Shown: piece after piece, positions 24,301-38,109 of the stretch
How positions within the stretch are numbered: the stretch's first letter is position 1
How the letters are laid out: each line of letters opens with the position of its first letter
Source of the DNA: Ichthyophthirius multifiliis
Taxonomy: Eukaryota; Ciliophora; Oligohymenophorea; Hymenostomatida
NCBI RefSeq assembly: GCF_000220395.1
Contig: NW_004086098.1
Span: 1 to 57,964 of the forward strand
Length of the DNA stretch: 57,964 bases
Direction of reading: 5' to 3'
Position numbers and translations under genes: made by a program
Notes under the pieces: generated by a model
Told to the model about the DNA's origin: nothing
The model's database searches: none
Seen by the model: only the letters and a program-made list of their open reading frames with translations

Positions 24301-27300
24301 TCAAAAAACTTTACATTCTTCTTTTTATGATTTACATTTAATTTTACTATTTTATTTTTGTTCGCTTTTTTAATTTTATATTTAAGACAAAACTTCTTCT
24401 TTTTAAAAATAAAAAAAATAAAATAAAATTATTTTAATTTACTTTAATAATCGTATTCTTATTTTCTATATCCACTATTTTAAGAATTAATAGTAGTTAT
24501 AATATTATTTTAATCGTTTAGATTTTATTAACTTTAATTTATAGGTTTATATTAAAAATTATCCAATTCTTCTTCTTCCTCTTTTAAAGTATAAATATTT
24601 TCAACTTACTAAACTAATGAAACTGCTCCTTACATAGGATTTCTTACAACTGTTACATTAGTTTTTTTGATAAATTATGCTTGATTATCAGATGAACAAA
24701 ATAAGGAATTATTATTTTTTCTAAAAGGACTTTAACTTTAAGCTTTTCTTAAGGAATTTAATTTATTTGAATTTTGATTATTAACATCAAAATTAAGATT
24801 AATTTTATTTTATGATATTTAATTATTATTTTGACTTTAAAATGTTTCTTAAGATTTATTTCGATTATGTTATTCTAAGTTTTTTTTTAATGATTCGCTT
24901 TCTTTTAATAAGGAATCAACTTCTTATAAATTATATTTTTCTTATATTTTATTTTAAATCGTTTATTTTTATGTTGGGCTTTCATTACTATTTTAATACA
25001 TATAATTAAAAGTATTTCTTGGTGATAACTTTTTTATTTTTTTATATATTTTAAATATGTTTTTTTAAAAGTTTTTCCATAATTTCTATTGCTTTATCAT
25101 TTTCTTATTCATCTTAATTATCCTCATATTCTTTTTTTTATTAATTACTATATTCATTTTTCAAAATTTACTAACTTTCAAATGAATTTTTAAAGGAAAA
25201 ATCTTTTTTAATGATAAAAGGTTTTTTTTTAATTAAAAATTTATAAGCTTAATCTAATAAAATACAGTCTGTTTTTTCTGTCGTTTATTAATTTTAATTA
25301 TTTTATAAATACTATAGATTTTTTTCCTTTTATATTAATTCTTCTGTTTTTAAGTAATTATAATCGTTATTCTAATTAGTTATTTTTTAATCTTAAATTT
25401 TTAATTCTAAATTTATCAAAGGAGTATTAATATTGCTATTATTTAAACAAACTTAATTATTAGAAATAATATTTTAATTATCATTAGATTATTAATTAAA
25501 TTAAATATATGGAACATCATATTTTAATTCTTCTTTTTATTAAATAAATTTGTTATCTGAAATACAATCCTAAATTTTAGGAAGAATAAATTAATTTAAT
25601 TATTCGTAACTGAATATTTTTAAGTGATCTTCATCTTTTAAAGAAAATTTATTATTATATGTATTTGAAAAGTCATAAAAATCATTTTTTTCAGTATTTA
25701 AATTTTAATCCTAGTAATAATTATATATATCTCTTTATTGTTCAATTATTTGTTTTTATTCTGAAATTAATTCATTATTACCTTATTATATATCTTAAAA
25801 TGATTTTTTATTAATTCCTTAATAATCAAAGTTTTATTAATATTATTTCTCTTAAATATTTTAATTATTTGAATTTTATAATTTTTTTTCTGAAGAAAAT
25901 TCAGAAGAGGCAATTTTAAAATTATTTCTTTCATTTATTTTATCATCTAACTAATATAATTTTTCTTCGTTTAAAGTAACAGGTTATACCTATTCTTATA
26001 AAATATGATTAAAAGCAACAAAACAATCATTATTTTATTTTTTTTAATTATAAGCATTGCAGCTTTCGAATAATTTATTTTGAACCTCTGGATAAATGTT
26101 AAAATTATTTAAAATTTAATCATTATTAATACATTTTTTATATATTTACTAATAATTACAATTTTTATATAAATCAAACTACTTATCAAAATAATTATCT
26201 ATATTTTGTTTTTTTGTGTTACTATTTTATTTCTATTAAAATGAAGTATTTTCTTATACAGAACTTAATTTAGTTAAATTTTTCTATTTATTATCATTTT
26301 CATTAATTTAATTAGGATTAAAATTATCCAATTATTTTTTTTGAGTGTTATCATTGCTGTTTTTATAAAGTTCTGTATTAAATTAATTCTGGTATTGTTT
26401 TTAATATTCAGAATCTTAATTTATATTAAGATTATTTAAAATATAATGCTAATTATTTTTATCTTGGCTTTAATATTAATTTAAATAATTTTATTACTAA
26501 TCATTAATATTTTCTTATTAACTAATATTTTTTTATTTTTTTATAATTTCAATTTATTCAAATAATCCTTCCTATTTATTTTGAGATTCATTTTCATGTT
26601 TCGAACTAATTTATTCAATTTTATAATTATTAACAAATTTAGATTCGCCATTAATATTATAGTAATCATTTTGATTTGTATCATTTTAGTGCAAATTAAA
26701 TTCTTAAGAAATATATTTATTTAAAGTTTTCATTAAAAGTTAATCCCTCAGTTATTGGTTATTATCTAAATCATTAAAAATATAATTTTTAAAAGTTAAA
26801 GTTTATAAGTTTTAATTTAACATATAATTTTTTTCATTATTTTCATAAGTAGTTTAAGGAAGAATGATTTCTTTGCTATTTTAATTAATCATATTATTAT
26901 TTATTTTAAATTATTAAATATTATTATTTTCTTGCTCTTTATTGTCAGGATAATTTATATTAATCATATTTTACAAATTATTTTCTTATGTTTTAGTTTC
27001 TGAAAAATAATTATATTTTTCTATTGTATTATTTATACACTTTTTATTACTTATTTTTGGAGTTGTTTATGAATTTCTTAATGAATTAAATTTATTTATT
27101 TATTCAGTCTTGCTTTCTATATTTTAAATATTAGATTTTTTTAAATTAGAAGTAAAACTTTTTTATTTAGATAAATCTTAAAAATTATCTATATTATTTT
27201 CTACGACTTTACATTATTTTAAATTTTCATAAATATTATCTTATTATTAATTGTTTAGTAAATTTTCTTGATTATTTATGAAATTATTACTTTAATTAAT

Positions 27301-27666
27301 ATGATAATTATCTTTATTATGCAAAATAGTGTTAGTATTTTGTAAATCAATCTATTTATTCAAAATATCTAAAGTTTAATTTTATTTGCTTTCAAAAGTG
27401 AAAATTTTATGTTCATTTAAAGAATTACTATTATTTTGAAAATATTCTATATCTTTTATATTATTAAAATTAAAATTTTAATTAATAATTTTATTTTGAA
27501 AATAAAATATAAAAAATTTTACTTAAAAATTAATTTTAACAATCATATAATTTAGTGCTATATATGTTATTTAGTTAATTTTCAAAAGGTAAATGATAAT
27601 TAAATTATTTATTTTCAGATTATATTTATTATAATTAATTTAGTTCTTTTTATATCTAATTATTAA

Positions 27667-27727
<61 letters not shown>

Positions 27728-30105
27728 AATTATCATCATTACTATTTATATTAGTATTTAAATTATAATTGTTATTATCATTTAAATTTTAGTAATTTTA
27801 TATTTCGTTTTTTCCATTAAATTTTTATTTTTTTATTTTTTATTAAATTTCTAATTAACTGTTATTATTAATGATTTAATTTTCATTTTTTTCTATAAAA
27901 CATTATTTACCTAAAAAATCTTCTTTTTCCTAATTAATATCATTTTAACTCTTTTCAAAATCATAATAATTTTAATCAAAATATTATTAGTTTTGTAATT
28001 TATAATTATTTTAATTTTTTTTTTATTCTAATAATTTAGTTTCTTTTTCTAATTAATCTTTTATATTTACAGTTTAATGTTTTAAATTTCTAAACTTTAT
28101 TTTCTTTAATATATTCCTACATAGAAAAAATTTTTTGATTTTCTATTTTTTCTATTTCAGCTTCTTTAATTTACTTTAAGTTTTCTTATTCTTAAATAGT
28201 TTTCTCTAATTATTATATTTTAAGCAGTTAAATTTATATTTATTCTTATTTTTCCTTTTCTTCCAAACTTAGTTTTAAATTTTATTATTGAATTTTTTCT
28301 AATAATAATTATTCTAGTTTAATTTTTTATAAAATACTTTCTTCTTCATTTATTTTTTTATTTACAATAAAAGATTGGTTTTGTGAAATTTTCATTTAAT
28401 TTTAAGATTTGTCCAATTCTATTATTTAATTTTACATTTATTTTTTTATTTCTTTAATTGATTTTAGTACTATTTCTGAATTTACCATTTCAAAATCTTC
28501 CTCCTTTTCTATTTTTTTCTCAATTTCTTATTTATATATTATATTATTTATTATTGGGCTTTATTAAAAATTAGGAAGAATCTTTTTATTCTCTTATTTT
28601 ATTTTTTGTTCATTTTTTATAAGTTCACTTTGTAAAATTTCAAGTTCAAAAATTGAAGTCTTTTCTTATTTTTCTGAACCATATTCTAATTTTTTTTCTT
28701 CAAGTTCATCTTATTCTTGAATATGATTTTTAGAAAAATCATTATTTTATAGATATTATTGATTTTCTTCTTAATCTTTAAGTTCTAATTTGAAAGTTTT
28801 AAAAGCCTTTTGTTTATAATTTTAAGGCTCCTTATTATCAAATAGAAGTAGTAGTCTTTTCTTTTCTGAAATATTGCTTTCACTTTAATTTGAATTAAAA
28901 CTATCTCTATCTATGTTATCACTTATTATTTTTTTTACGGATTTTGTATTTGGTTTTATTTTTTCAAAAAATACTTAATTTAATTATTCATAATTACTGA
29001 TTTTATCATTGTCTTTCGTTTTTTATATTATAACAGAATTTTTTATTTAAAAGCTATTATTAAGGTTTTTCATAAAATTTATTTGTGAATAAACTGGGAC
29101 TTAATAAAGTTTTAAAGAAGTTTCTTAATCAAAAAAGATTTTGTTTTTCTTATGATGTTCGTATCTTAGTTTTTCTTTTATAATTTAAATTGTTATAATA
29201 AAAAAATAAAATTACCTATTATTTATAAAGGAAATTCTCCTTATCCTTTCTTAATTATGTTACTACATTAGTTTTTTTCGAAATTTCCATAAATCCATGA
29301 ACCAGTTTCTTTCTAAAAAAACAAGCCTAAACCCTGAAAAAACCCATCTTTAACATATCCATCATAAATATTTCCATTATGTAGGTTTATTCTGCCTAAT
29401 CCATTTAAACTTCCATTTTTATAAAAACCACAATCATATTTGCCATCTGCATATTTCATAATTCCTATACCATTCGGAACTCCGTTTTTAATAAATCCGA
29501 TATATTATCCTCCATCATTAAATTTAAGTTATTAAATATTTATTGTATATTTTTATAATATTTCGTTTGGAGAATTTAAATATTAAAATATTTCTTTTTT
29601 TATTTATAATAAATATATTTTATTTTTTACATGATTCAGGTAATCCTAAACCCTTTTATAAAACATAAATAAATTTTCCCTACTTATATTCAGACAATAC
29701 CCAACAATTTTCATCTGTAAAGTATTTATAACATTGTCCTTCTATTTTTCCGTGGTGCCAAATTCCTTCATATATATCACCATTTGCATATTTTAAAAAA
29801 ACAGGCCCATTAAGTTTATTTTTGAAAAAAAAACCATGAATAAATCCTCCTTAAGGAAAGAATAAAATTCCTTAACCATCTATTTTATCATGTTTCCATT
29901 CTCCAAAATATATTTCTCCTCCATCCCATATATAAATTCCTATTCCTTGTCTTTCATTATTCTGATTCGAAAGCCCTTAATATATCCCGTTTTGGAATTC
30001 AATTTATTTAATTTCTAATGTCTATTGCTTGCTTAAATTTAGTCTTTTGAAACTTTAAATTTATTTCTTTTTTTCAGGTTTATCTTGAAATCTTGATTAT
30101 CTCAT
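24301..30105 (-). CDS. Giant MORN-repeat protein with Gln/Asn-rich coiled-coil tail
   Basis: Runs from ATG 30105 to TGA 24301, probably about 1,850-1,900 residues. The N-terminal 300 residues hold MORN repeats: IYIWDGGEIYFGEWKHDKID, GQGILFFPQGGFIHG, GPVFLKYANGDIYEGIWHHG, GIGIMKYADGKYDCGFYKNG, GLGRINLHNGNIYDGYVKDG. MORN domains bind membranes or scaffold the cell cortex. Introns at 29594-29630 (37 nt) and 29175-29215 join in phase. The rest is Gln/Asn/Glu/Lys-rich with coiled-coil stretches (EIEKKIEKEEDFEMVNSEIV) and an Asn run from the (TTA)n tract at 27663-27725. The 3' end splices to SEQKQNSKIKCKSQKEECKV and TGA. More short introns exist inside (one near 25000) that I did not fully map. A cortical or ciliary scaffold is the likely role. 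Confidence 0.8.
27663..27725. repeat. (TTA)n trinucleotide repeat encoding poly-Asn
   Basis: About 21 copies of ATT/TTA on the plus strand, read as AAT (Asn) by the minus-strand giant gene. An expandable codon repeat; length polymorphism is likely. Confidence 0.9.
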
Positions 30106-30592
30106 TTTTGTTATTCTTAAATTTATATTTTTTTTCGCTTATTAATATTTGAATTAAATTTAAAAAATATTATTAAAACTATAAATTTTATTTTTAAAAA
30201 TTTGGAATTAAAAAAATATTTTGTTTGTTTTTCTAAAAGCTTTATTTATGTAAATATTAAACAAAATTATATTTAAAAAAAGATAAAACTAAAGCATGTT
30301 TCTTAAATGAAAATAATAAATTAATAAATTATTAAATTTAGTCTTATTAAATATTAATTGAAGTATTTCTTTTTATATTAAATTATTTATTTTTATATTT
30401 TAAATGAATTTATATTAAAATTAAAATTAATTTCATTTATTTGATTTTTTTAAAAAAAGAAATTTAAGAGATTTTAAAATATAAATTATTACTAATGGAT
30501 AAAACATCAATAATTATTTTTAAAATAAATATAAAAACAAAATATATACTTAATTTTATTATTATTCCAAAATATAAAAATTAATTAAAAAA
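30106..30592. other. Spacer between two minus-strand genes
   Basis: AT-rich with poly-T and poly-A runs, no frame. It contains the 3' flank of the transporter gene and the probable promoter of the giant MORN gene. Confidence 0.5.
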
Positions 30593-31750
30593 TCATTCAT
30601 TTTCACTCAAGTCAATTTATATGCAATACGAATAGAATTTTTTTTTTAAAATGCATTGAATTTAATCATGCAAACAATTAAAATCGCAGTTTTTTTTAGC
30701 GATAACATTCACATAATATACCAAATAGCCTGCTGTCATTCCCCAAATTCTTTAATTAGCAATATAAGAAACTCCACTTAAAGATGAGATTTATTTACTA
30801 AGATTTTTAACTCCTTTTTCATCTTGAATTGGAGAAGCCTAAAGAAGAACTCTCAGTAGAGAATAAGTGAACTCATATGTAAAAATAATTACAAAAAGCA
30901 TAACTAAAAATGGTATCGAATTTCTAAAATAAAAGTTTCGAATCATAATTGATAAAATTTATTAACAATCGAATAAAAAATCAATATAGAAATGCAAAAA
31001 AACGCTATGTAAATTTTCAAATGAACTCATAAATTATAATTTGTCCAAGAATTCACTTTTTTCTAGCATTTTTAATTAACTTTCTTCTTAATTATTATTA
31101 AAATATTTTTAAAAATTCTTAAATTACAACGAAAAAATTTAAAATTATTTCTCTTTTAAACCTTAGTATGCATATTTATTAGTTTCTATACATATGTCGT
31201 CTAAATTTTTATTCAGGGAAAAATATTTATAATCCCAAAAACAAATAATTCCAATTATATTAATTCCTATTTTAGCATATAAAAATATTTTTTTCGATTA
31301 GTTTTCCTCGTCTTCATACCCTTTATGATCTTCTTATTCTTCACTATGTAAATGAAAGCTACTCATTATATTAAAAAATGATTATATTATCAAAAAAATG
31401 CATGTACTAAATGCTGATATTGTCTCATAACGGGTATAGCCATATGTATAATGAGTATTTTAATTATGTTTTGCCTTTATTAATGCATATAAAGAAAAAG
31501 AATATGAAAAAATATGCATCAATGTGTATATACCACATATAGATAGTGTTATATCTTTGTAAGTTATGCCTACTATTATAGAAAATGTTATTAAAATTAA
31601 ATACTAAATTATAAAATAAGAAAGTCTTTATGACTCTTCGGATTACTAACTAAGTTTCATGTATTTTATGAATTTTCGGATGATTGATGAGTGATGTATT
31701 TTTTTTTGTTTATTTTCATATTCTTCATTATTTTTAATTTTTATGTTCAT
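30593..31750 (-). CDS. Cation diffusion facilitator, ZnT (SLC30)-like
   Basis: Two exons (intron 31087-31161) give 360 residues. CDF proteins move Zn2+ out of the cytosol in exchange for protons. Hydrophobic helices start at about residue 44 (YFIIQYLILITFSIIVGI). The family's YGY.R.E signature follows helix 2 (YTYGYTRYETISAFST), and a His/Glu-rich loop comes after helix 3 (SFHLHSEEQEDHKGYEDEE). The helix-5 metal site is intact: H228-F-Y-I-D232. The matching helix-2 site reads H79-I-F-S-Y83, with Tyr in place of Asp. The C-terminal domain (SSLSGVSYIANQRIW, GYLVYYVNVI) matches the ferredoxin-like dimer domain. The mixed site recalls ZnT6-type subunits that work as partners of an active transporter, so this may be a non-catalytic partner. 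Family call firm; activity uncertain. Confidence 0.85.
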
Positions 31751-32535
31751 TTTTATATTTAATTTTATTTATAATTTCTTTTTTTTTTTAATAATTTATA
31801 TAAATTAATAATTTTATATTTTTTAAATAATTTTTTTTCTTTCATTATATTTTTATTTAAAATTATATTTGAATAAATAATAAAAAATTTATACTAAAAT
31901 TATTAAATAAATTACAAATATTTTTAAATATAAAAATATAAAATTAATATTAATAAAGAATTAATCATATATTTTAATAATATTTATTATCTTATTTCCT
32001 TCATTAATAAAAAAAAAATCAATTCTTACTCTTATTACAATCATGTAATGAGAATTTAGTTATTGATAGATGTGAAATTATATTATTAAAAGTACTTTCA
32101 TTCTTCTATTTCAGACTTTATGAAAATAATGTAAAAATTATAGCTTTGAATAATTTTGTTCGCTTTTGTTATTATAAACGTAGAAATAGATAGATTTTAT
32201 GGCTTTAAATGCATTATTGCTTTGTAATTTTTTATTATTAATTTTCTTTAAAAATATTATTTATATTATTACATTATTTTACAAAAAAGTTAAATAACAA
32301 GTATATGTATTATATTAAAAATAAATTAAATTCTATATATAAACTTATTAAATCTTTTACGAACTCTTTTTTATAAAATAAAAAAATTAATATAAACTAT
32401 TTAGTATAGTTTATAAAGTTATTTAATATTTTAAAATGAAAAATATTTATGGTTTTCAAAAATAGCAAAAAAATAAAATAAAATAAATTAACTAATATAA
32501 TTTAAAAATTAAAAGAAAATAAAAAACATAAAAAG
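31751..32535. other. AT-rich divergent intergenic region
   Basis: Lies between the minus-strand transporter and the plus-strand LITAF gene. Short open stretches near 32050-32210 on both strands are weak and unsupported. It includes the imperfect palindrome ATTACAATCATGTAAT at about 32035. Confidence 0.45.
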
Positions 32536-32898
32536 ATGAATTAAGAATACTAGTCTTTTGAAACAAAACAAGAAATAAAAACAGTAATATAATGTGATTA
32601 AACATAAGTATTTTTATAATAGTTTAACTAAAATTAAATATAGTTTAACTAAAATTAAATCCTATCAAATTTATGTGGAAAAAAGAAATCGACATTAATG
32701 TTATGTTAGAATTGTAAAAATATTTCTCTATCAAAAATCTAAACAGATGCAAATAAATGGACATTATTTTATTCGCTAATTTGTATTTTTGCTTGTTGTT
32801 GCTGTCTTCCATTATTTTTTAATCAATGTAAAGATATTTATCATTAATGCCCTATTTGTAATATTTAAGTTGGTTATACTAGACATTAACTTTTTTGA
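32536..32898 (+). CDS. LITAF-domain membrane-associated zinc protein
   Basis: A single exon of 120 residues. The C-terminal 65 residues are a LITAF/SIMPLE domain: a split zinc ribbon with MLCQNCKNISLSK at one end and KDIYHQCPICNIQVG at the other. Between them lies a hydrophobic, Cys-rich segment (TLFYSLICIFACCCCLPLFF) that dips into the cytosolic face of the membrane. Animal relatives sit on late endosomes and lysosomes and interact with ESCRT and trafficking factors. The N-terminal half is Gln/Asn-rich and includes QFNQNQI repeated twice, encoded by a 21-bp tandem duplication at 32621-32660. Length and architecture are normal for the family. TGA 32896-32898. Confidence 0.9.
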
Positions 32899-33062
32899 AA
32901 TTTTATTTATTTATAAAATTTAAAGTTTTATTTATTTTAATAATTAATTTTTCAATATTTATGAATTACACAAATAATTTTAAAAATATAAATTTTAAAC
33001 AATAAAATATTAATAAAATTAAATTTGTTTCTTTTTATATGTGTAAAAAAATAAAAATTTTC

Positions 33063-34732
33063 TCATTATTAATTGCATTAAACTTATGTTCCTTCTCCTT
33101 TTCTTTCATATCCATTTTCTTCTTATTATTTTTTTTCTAAAAAAATTAATATATTAATATTAATATTAAATAAATAATATATATTTTTACTTCCTCCTTT
33201 AGGATTTGAATTAAGGTCTGCTTCATTATAGTTTTATAGGAATAAATGTTTTTTGTTTTTATCTAAATTTTCTTATTTCTTATTAACAATTAAGATGTTT
33301 TTAATTTAATTAAAAAAATCAGGTTTGAGTTCTTTAAATTTTGGAAATTCAACCTAAAATAAAGATATAAATAAATTGAATTAATATTAAATGTTCTAAT
33401 GTTTTTTTTAATTTTTTAAAAAAACTCAATTAACAGACAAAAATGCTAGAATAAATGGTTCACAGCATTTTTTTATTGATTGAATTTTTTTTTAAAAAAA
33501 AAAGCATCAGAACAATTAATAGATAAAAAAACCTAAAATTTTATATATAAATTTCCAAAAGTAAAAGCATCTTTAAAGAAAGGCATACCTTTTCCTTTAA
33601 CAGTTTTAATGCTATTATTTTAAATATATTATCCTGGAGCTGAAGCAATTTTTAAAGTAGAGCCATCTAAATGCTCTAATTCATAATAAACACCTGCAAG
33701 AGCTTCTAATAAAGTAATTTTCTTATTATAATACAAATCAGCACCAACTCTTTCAAATATTTTATGTTTTTTTATCAGTATTTTTATATATAAATCACCA
33801 GCAAGAATTCCAGGCTTTTTATGATATTTTATTTTATTTATTAAAAAAAAAAATATACTCCTTCATCAGCTTCTCCGGTAAATTTATAATTATAATCATG
33901 AGGTACACCAGGTTCAATAGGAACTTCAAGTTCTTTAACATTTTCAATGATTTTTTTACCATTACATGTTTTACATCTATCTGAATCTTTCATAATATCG
34001 CCTTTTCCTTCACATTCTTCACAAATTTATTAAGTTTAAGAATATGCATTTGAACCTAAACGAACCATTTTTATTACATATTTCTAACCTTTGCAAGTTC
34101 CACAAACTTTTGCATTTTAACCGCCTTTACCCTAGCATTTTTCACAGGTCCTTAGTCTTTTAAAACTTGTTTTTACATATTTACCTTTATAAACTTCTTC
34201 TAGAGTTAATTCGATCGTATGTTATTTTGGTTTGGCTTTACGAACTCCTTAATTTCTACCTCCTCCTCCAAACAAATTACTAAAAAGATCAAATGGATTT
34301 CCTCCTGAAGCACTACCTCCTTCTTTCAATCCTTCTAAACCATATTTATCATAAATATCTCTTTTTTCTGGGTTTGATAATATTTCATAAGCTTCGTTTA
34401 ATTTTTTGAACTTTTTATTATTTATTTATTTTTTCTTATTATATATATTTTTATATTTTTTACTTTATCTGGATCACCTCCTTTATCTGGATGTCTATAA
34501 TCACCTTTAATACAAGCTTTTTTAAAGGCCTTTTTTATTTCGTTTATGTCTGCTTTTTTATCAACTGATAAAATATTATAAAGTTCTTAAGTATCAACAT
34601 TTTTTTATTCTTATTGATTGCTTTCTTCTATATATTTTTTGATTTTTTGATTTGTATTTTTTTAAAAAACAAACCTGATTCTTAACCCATATCAAATCCG
34701 AATTTAAATCCACCAAAACCGCCTCCAAACAT
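33063..34732 (-). CDS. Class A (type I) DnaJ/Hsp40 co-chaperone with CaaX end
   Basis: Six exons join exactly to 425 codons (424 residues), with introns at 34610-34674, 34411-34463, 33815-33858, 33354-33532 and 33137-33190. The J domain has the Hsp70-activating HPD in [10 protein letters not shown] Gly/Phe-rich linker (NLFGGGGRN) follows, then four zinc-finger repeats ([32 protein letters not shown]), then the substrate-binding domains ([34 protein letters not shown]). The last four residues are CNQQ, a farnesylation motif as in yeast Ydj1 and animal DNAJA1, so membrane association is likely. It delivers unfolded clients to cytosolic Hsp70. Unlike many J proteins it begins with a short Gly/Phe segment ([16 protein letters not shown]) before the J domain. 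Very confident. Confidence 0.95.
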
Positions 34733-37700
34733 TTTTTTGATATTTATTTTATTTAGTTTTTTAAATTTATTTTTTGTATTTTTATTTATTTAGTTGTTTA
34801 ATTTATATTTTTTTTCATTTTAATTATAAAGAATAAATTTATAATAAGATTTACTTTCTAGAAATTAATTTAATTCAAATTTATTCTTTAAAAGTAAAAA
34901 TTATTTTTTAAAAAATAAAAATAAATCTTTATAAACAGAAATAGTTTAAAAAAATAAAAATAATAGGCTTAAATTATACATATGTTTATATAAATTTTAT
35001 ATTTTATTTCATTTTTTTTTTAAAAATTATTAATTACTTTTCTAAAATAAAGTAAAAGAAAAGAAAAAGAAAAAAAGAAATTTTATAAATTATAAAGTTT
35101 TATTAAATTACACAATTTAAATTATAATTTAATATATATAGATATAAGTAATTTCTTATGTGATTTATAAGCAGAAATACAAAAAATTTGTTTGCGAAAA
35201 ATAATTAAATTAAAACTATTTAAAATAAATAAAAAAAAATTTGAAATAAAAAAAATTATAATTGTAAGAAATTGAAAAAAAACAATTCAAAATATTAAAA
35301 ATAAATATAAATTTGTACTAATAAGAATAAAATATAAGAATTAATTTGAAAAAAATTATAAAAATAAAAATTAAATATGTAATTAAAATATAAAAAAAAA
35401 AAAAAAAAAAAATTATTATAATGTAAAATAAAATAAATAAAAAAAAACATATAAAATAGATAAATTTTAAAAATTAAATTTAATATAAATATATGTATAT
35501 AAATAATTATATAAGATATTTATATATATATTATATATATATATATTTATTATTTTTTTTCATATATATATATATATATATTTGCTTTTATGATATAATA
35601 TTATAATGTCTTAATTTGAGGATTTAGACTTTTTTTTGTAATATGCTTAATAATTTTTATTTATAGTATAACTCATTATTATTTTTTTAAATTTTTTGTA
35701 TCTGTTAGAGTAAAAAGTATAATTTAATATCATATTTATATTTTTATTTTTAATTTTTTTTATTTACTTTTGTTTATTTAATTCATTAATTTTTATTATA
35801 ATATTCAATTTTAAAGTTAAACTAACTAATTTTTTTTTTTATAATTTTTTGTCTTTTTAATTTTAATACCTAACCTTACTTAAAAAAAAAATTATATAAT
35901 TTATATTTATCAATATAGATGTATTAATGTTTTTTTAGTCCTACTAGTTTTTCTTATTCAAAGAATAGTTTTTTTTTTTTTTTATTTTAAAATTTAATTA
36001 ATAATAATTATATTTCAATTAATAAAGCAACACATACTTGAAATTATAACCCACACTATTTTTAAAATAATTTTTTTTTATGTAATTATAATTAAGAAAG
36101 AGTTTATATATTTTTAAAATTTAAAAATATTTATATTCTATTAATATTTTGCAAGATTAATTTTCTTTTAGGATTCTGGATTTATATTGCTTTTTATTAT
36201 ATTTTTTATATTCTATTTTTTCAATATCATTTTAAATGTAAAATAAGTATTATTTATTTAAATTATTCCATTATATTTTTTTATTCTTATATAAACTATA
36301 AATCAAAAATTTTAGATATGCACAATTATATTATTTTTTCTAATTTTTTTATAAAGTTTATCTTATTTTTATTATAAAATTATATTTATAAATTTTCAAT
36401 TATTTTTTTTAATATATTTTTTTCATAAAATAATAAATAATTTTTTTTGTACCTATAATTAAACTATTTTTAGTAGTTTATATTACAAAAAAGAAACAAA
36501 TAAATATCTGGAGCAATAGTAAATTTTAAAAAAATCTTTTTTATCTATGACAATAATTTTTATTTTAATCAATTAAAATTCATTTCTATATTTTTAATTA
36601 TTTTTCTCTCGCATATTATATTTTTAAATTCTTTATGTAGTTTGGTAATAATAAACTATATAGCCCCATAAATAAATTTATAGTATATTATTTTTTAAAA
36701 CTTTTTTCTGTAATATTTTTTAAAAACATTTTTTTTAAAAAAAAGGGTGAGAAAAAATAATAATTACCTTTTTTTGTCGAATAAATGAATTTTTTAAAAA
36801 TATTATGAATAAAATAAATAGGTTAAAGATAAAAATAATAATAATTTTACTTTTTTAAAAAATTATTTTATTTTATATATAGTCTCAATATATAAAAAAG
36901 AATATTTGTAAAATCAAATAAATATAAAATATAAAACAATTACATACAAAAAAATTAATAATCACATATTTTTAATTTATTTGTTAATTATTATTTAATA
37001 AATATTATAAAATATGTATTTTAATTATAATAAAACAATAAATAATAAGACTTTTATAAAAAAAATCAATACTATAATAGTTTAAAAAAATAATTTTGAT
37101 ATTTATTGCTCGAAAATTATCAATATTCTTAAAGTATCGAAACTATTTTAAATAACTCTTAAATATTTTTTAAAGTTGTTGTAAAGTAAAACACTAAATT
37201 GACCGAATTGGAAAGTAATAATCAGGCCTTAATTAACACTTTTTTATTCGGTTCTAAATTCTATCACATGTATATATAATATTTATTTATATTTTTTCTG
37301 TAGTTTATTTTAAATACTTAATTAGTAAATAAAAAAAGGTCAGCAAAAATTGAAAATTTTTTTTTTAATATCGATTGAGTTTTAAATAATATTACATAAA
37401 AATAAAAAGGCAATATTAGCTAGGAATATATCTATTTAAAAGCCTTTTTAAAAATATTATTATTTAATTATATGAATTAATATTTTTTAAGATTTAGCTT
37501 CGGTTTCATTGTAACTTTAAAAAATTTCTTTGCCAAATATTTCAGTTTCGCTTTTGTTTCAGAATAATTAAAAAATTTGGAATTGGGATTCTTTAAAAAG
37601 TTAAAATTCAAAATTTTGATTTTGCCTAAAGTTTAAACTATAAATTGATTATGTTTAAAATTCAAAAAATAATAACTCAGTAAATACCTAATAAAAATTA

Positions 37701-38109
37701 AAAATCTAAATTTTATTATATATATATCCTTAAACAAATGGTATATATTTAAATATTTAACAAATTATTATACTTAATTTTCAAAATTATTTATATATTA
37801 TTTAATTAAAACTCATATTTAATTATACCATAACTTTGAAAATAAAAAAAGTCTGATTTCTAAAAAGAAAATTGTAAAGGCTTCAATCATTTTATAATTA
37901 TTTTACTATCAATAAAAATATTTTTATACACATGTTAGAATAATAAAAAATAAAATTATAAACTTGTGATATTCATTATAAATATGAATATTTTGAGAAT
38001 TTTATGTATGGAATTAATATTTATTAGTATAAATAAAGCGATAAAAATATTAAAAATTAAGTTTAATTAATTTCTAAATATAAAGGTCGATTCTTATTGT
38101 AATTAAAAT
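34733..38109. other. Long gene-poor AT-rich tract
   Basis: 3.4 kb with poly-A, poly-T and TA runs (for example near 35394-35412 and 35520-35580) and no supported gene. Weak coding-like scraps appear near 37190-37270 (KLTELESNNQALINTFLFGS) and 37490-37640 (RFSFGFIVTLKNFFAKYF). They have no start, splice pattern or partner exon and could be decayed genes or chance. Confidence 0.4.

Noticed and set aside
24812-25009. Plus-strand 65-codon standard-code ORF
   Set aside because: It is the antisense shadow of the giant MORN gene, whose minus-strand frame is Gln/Asn-rich coding sequence here.
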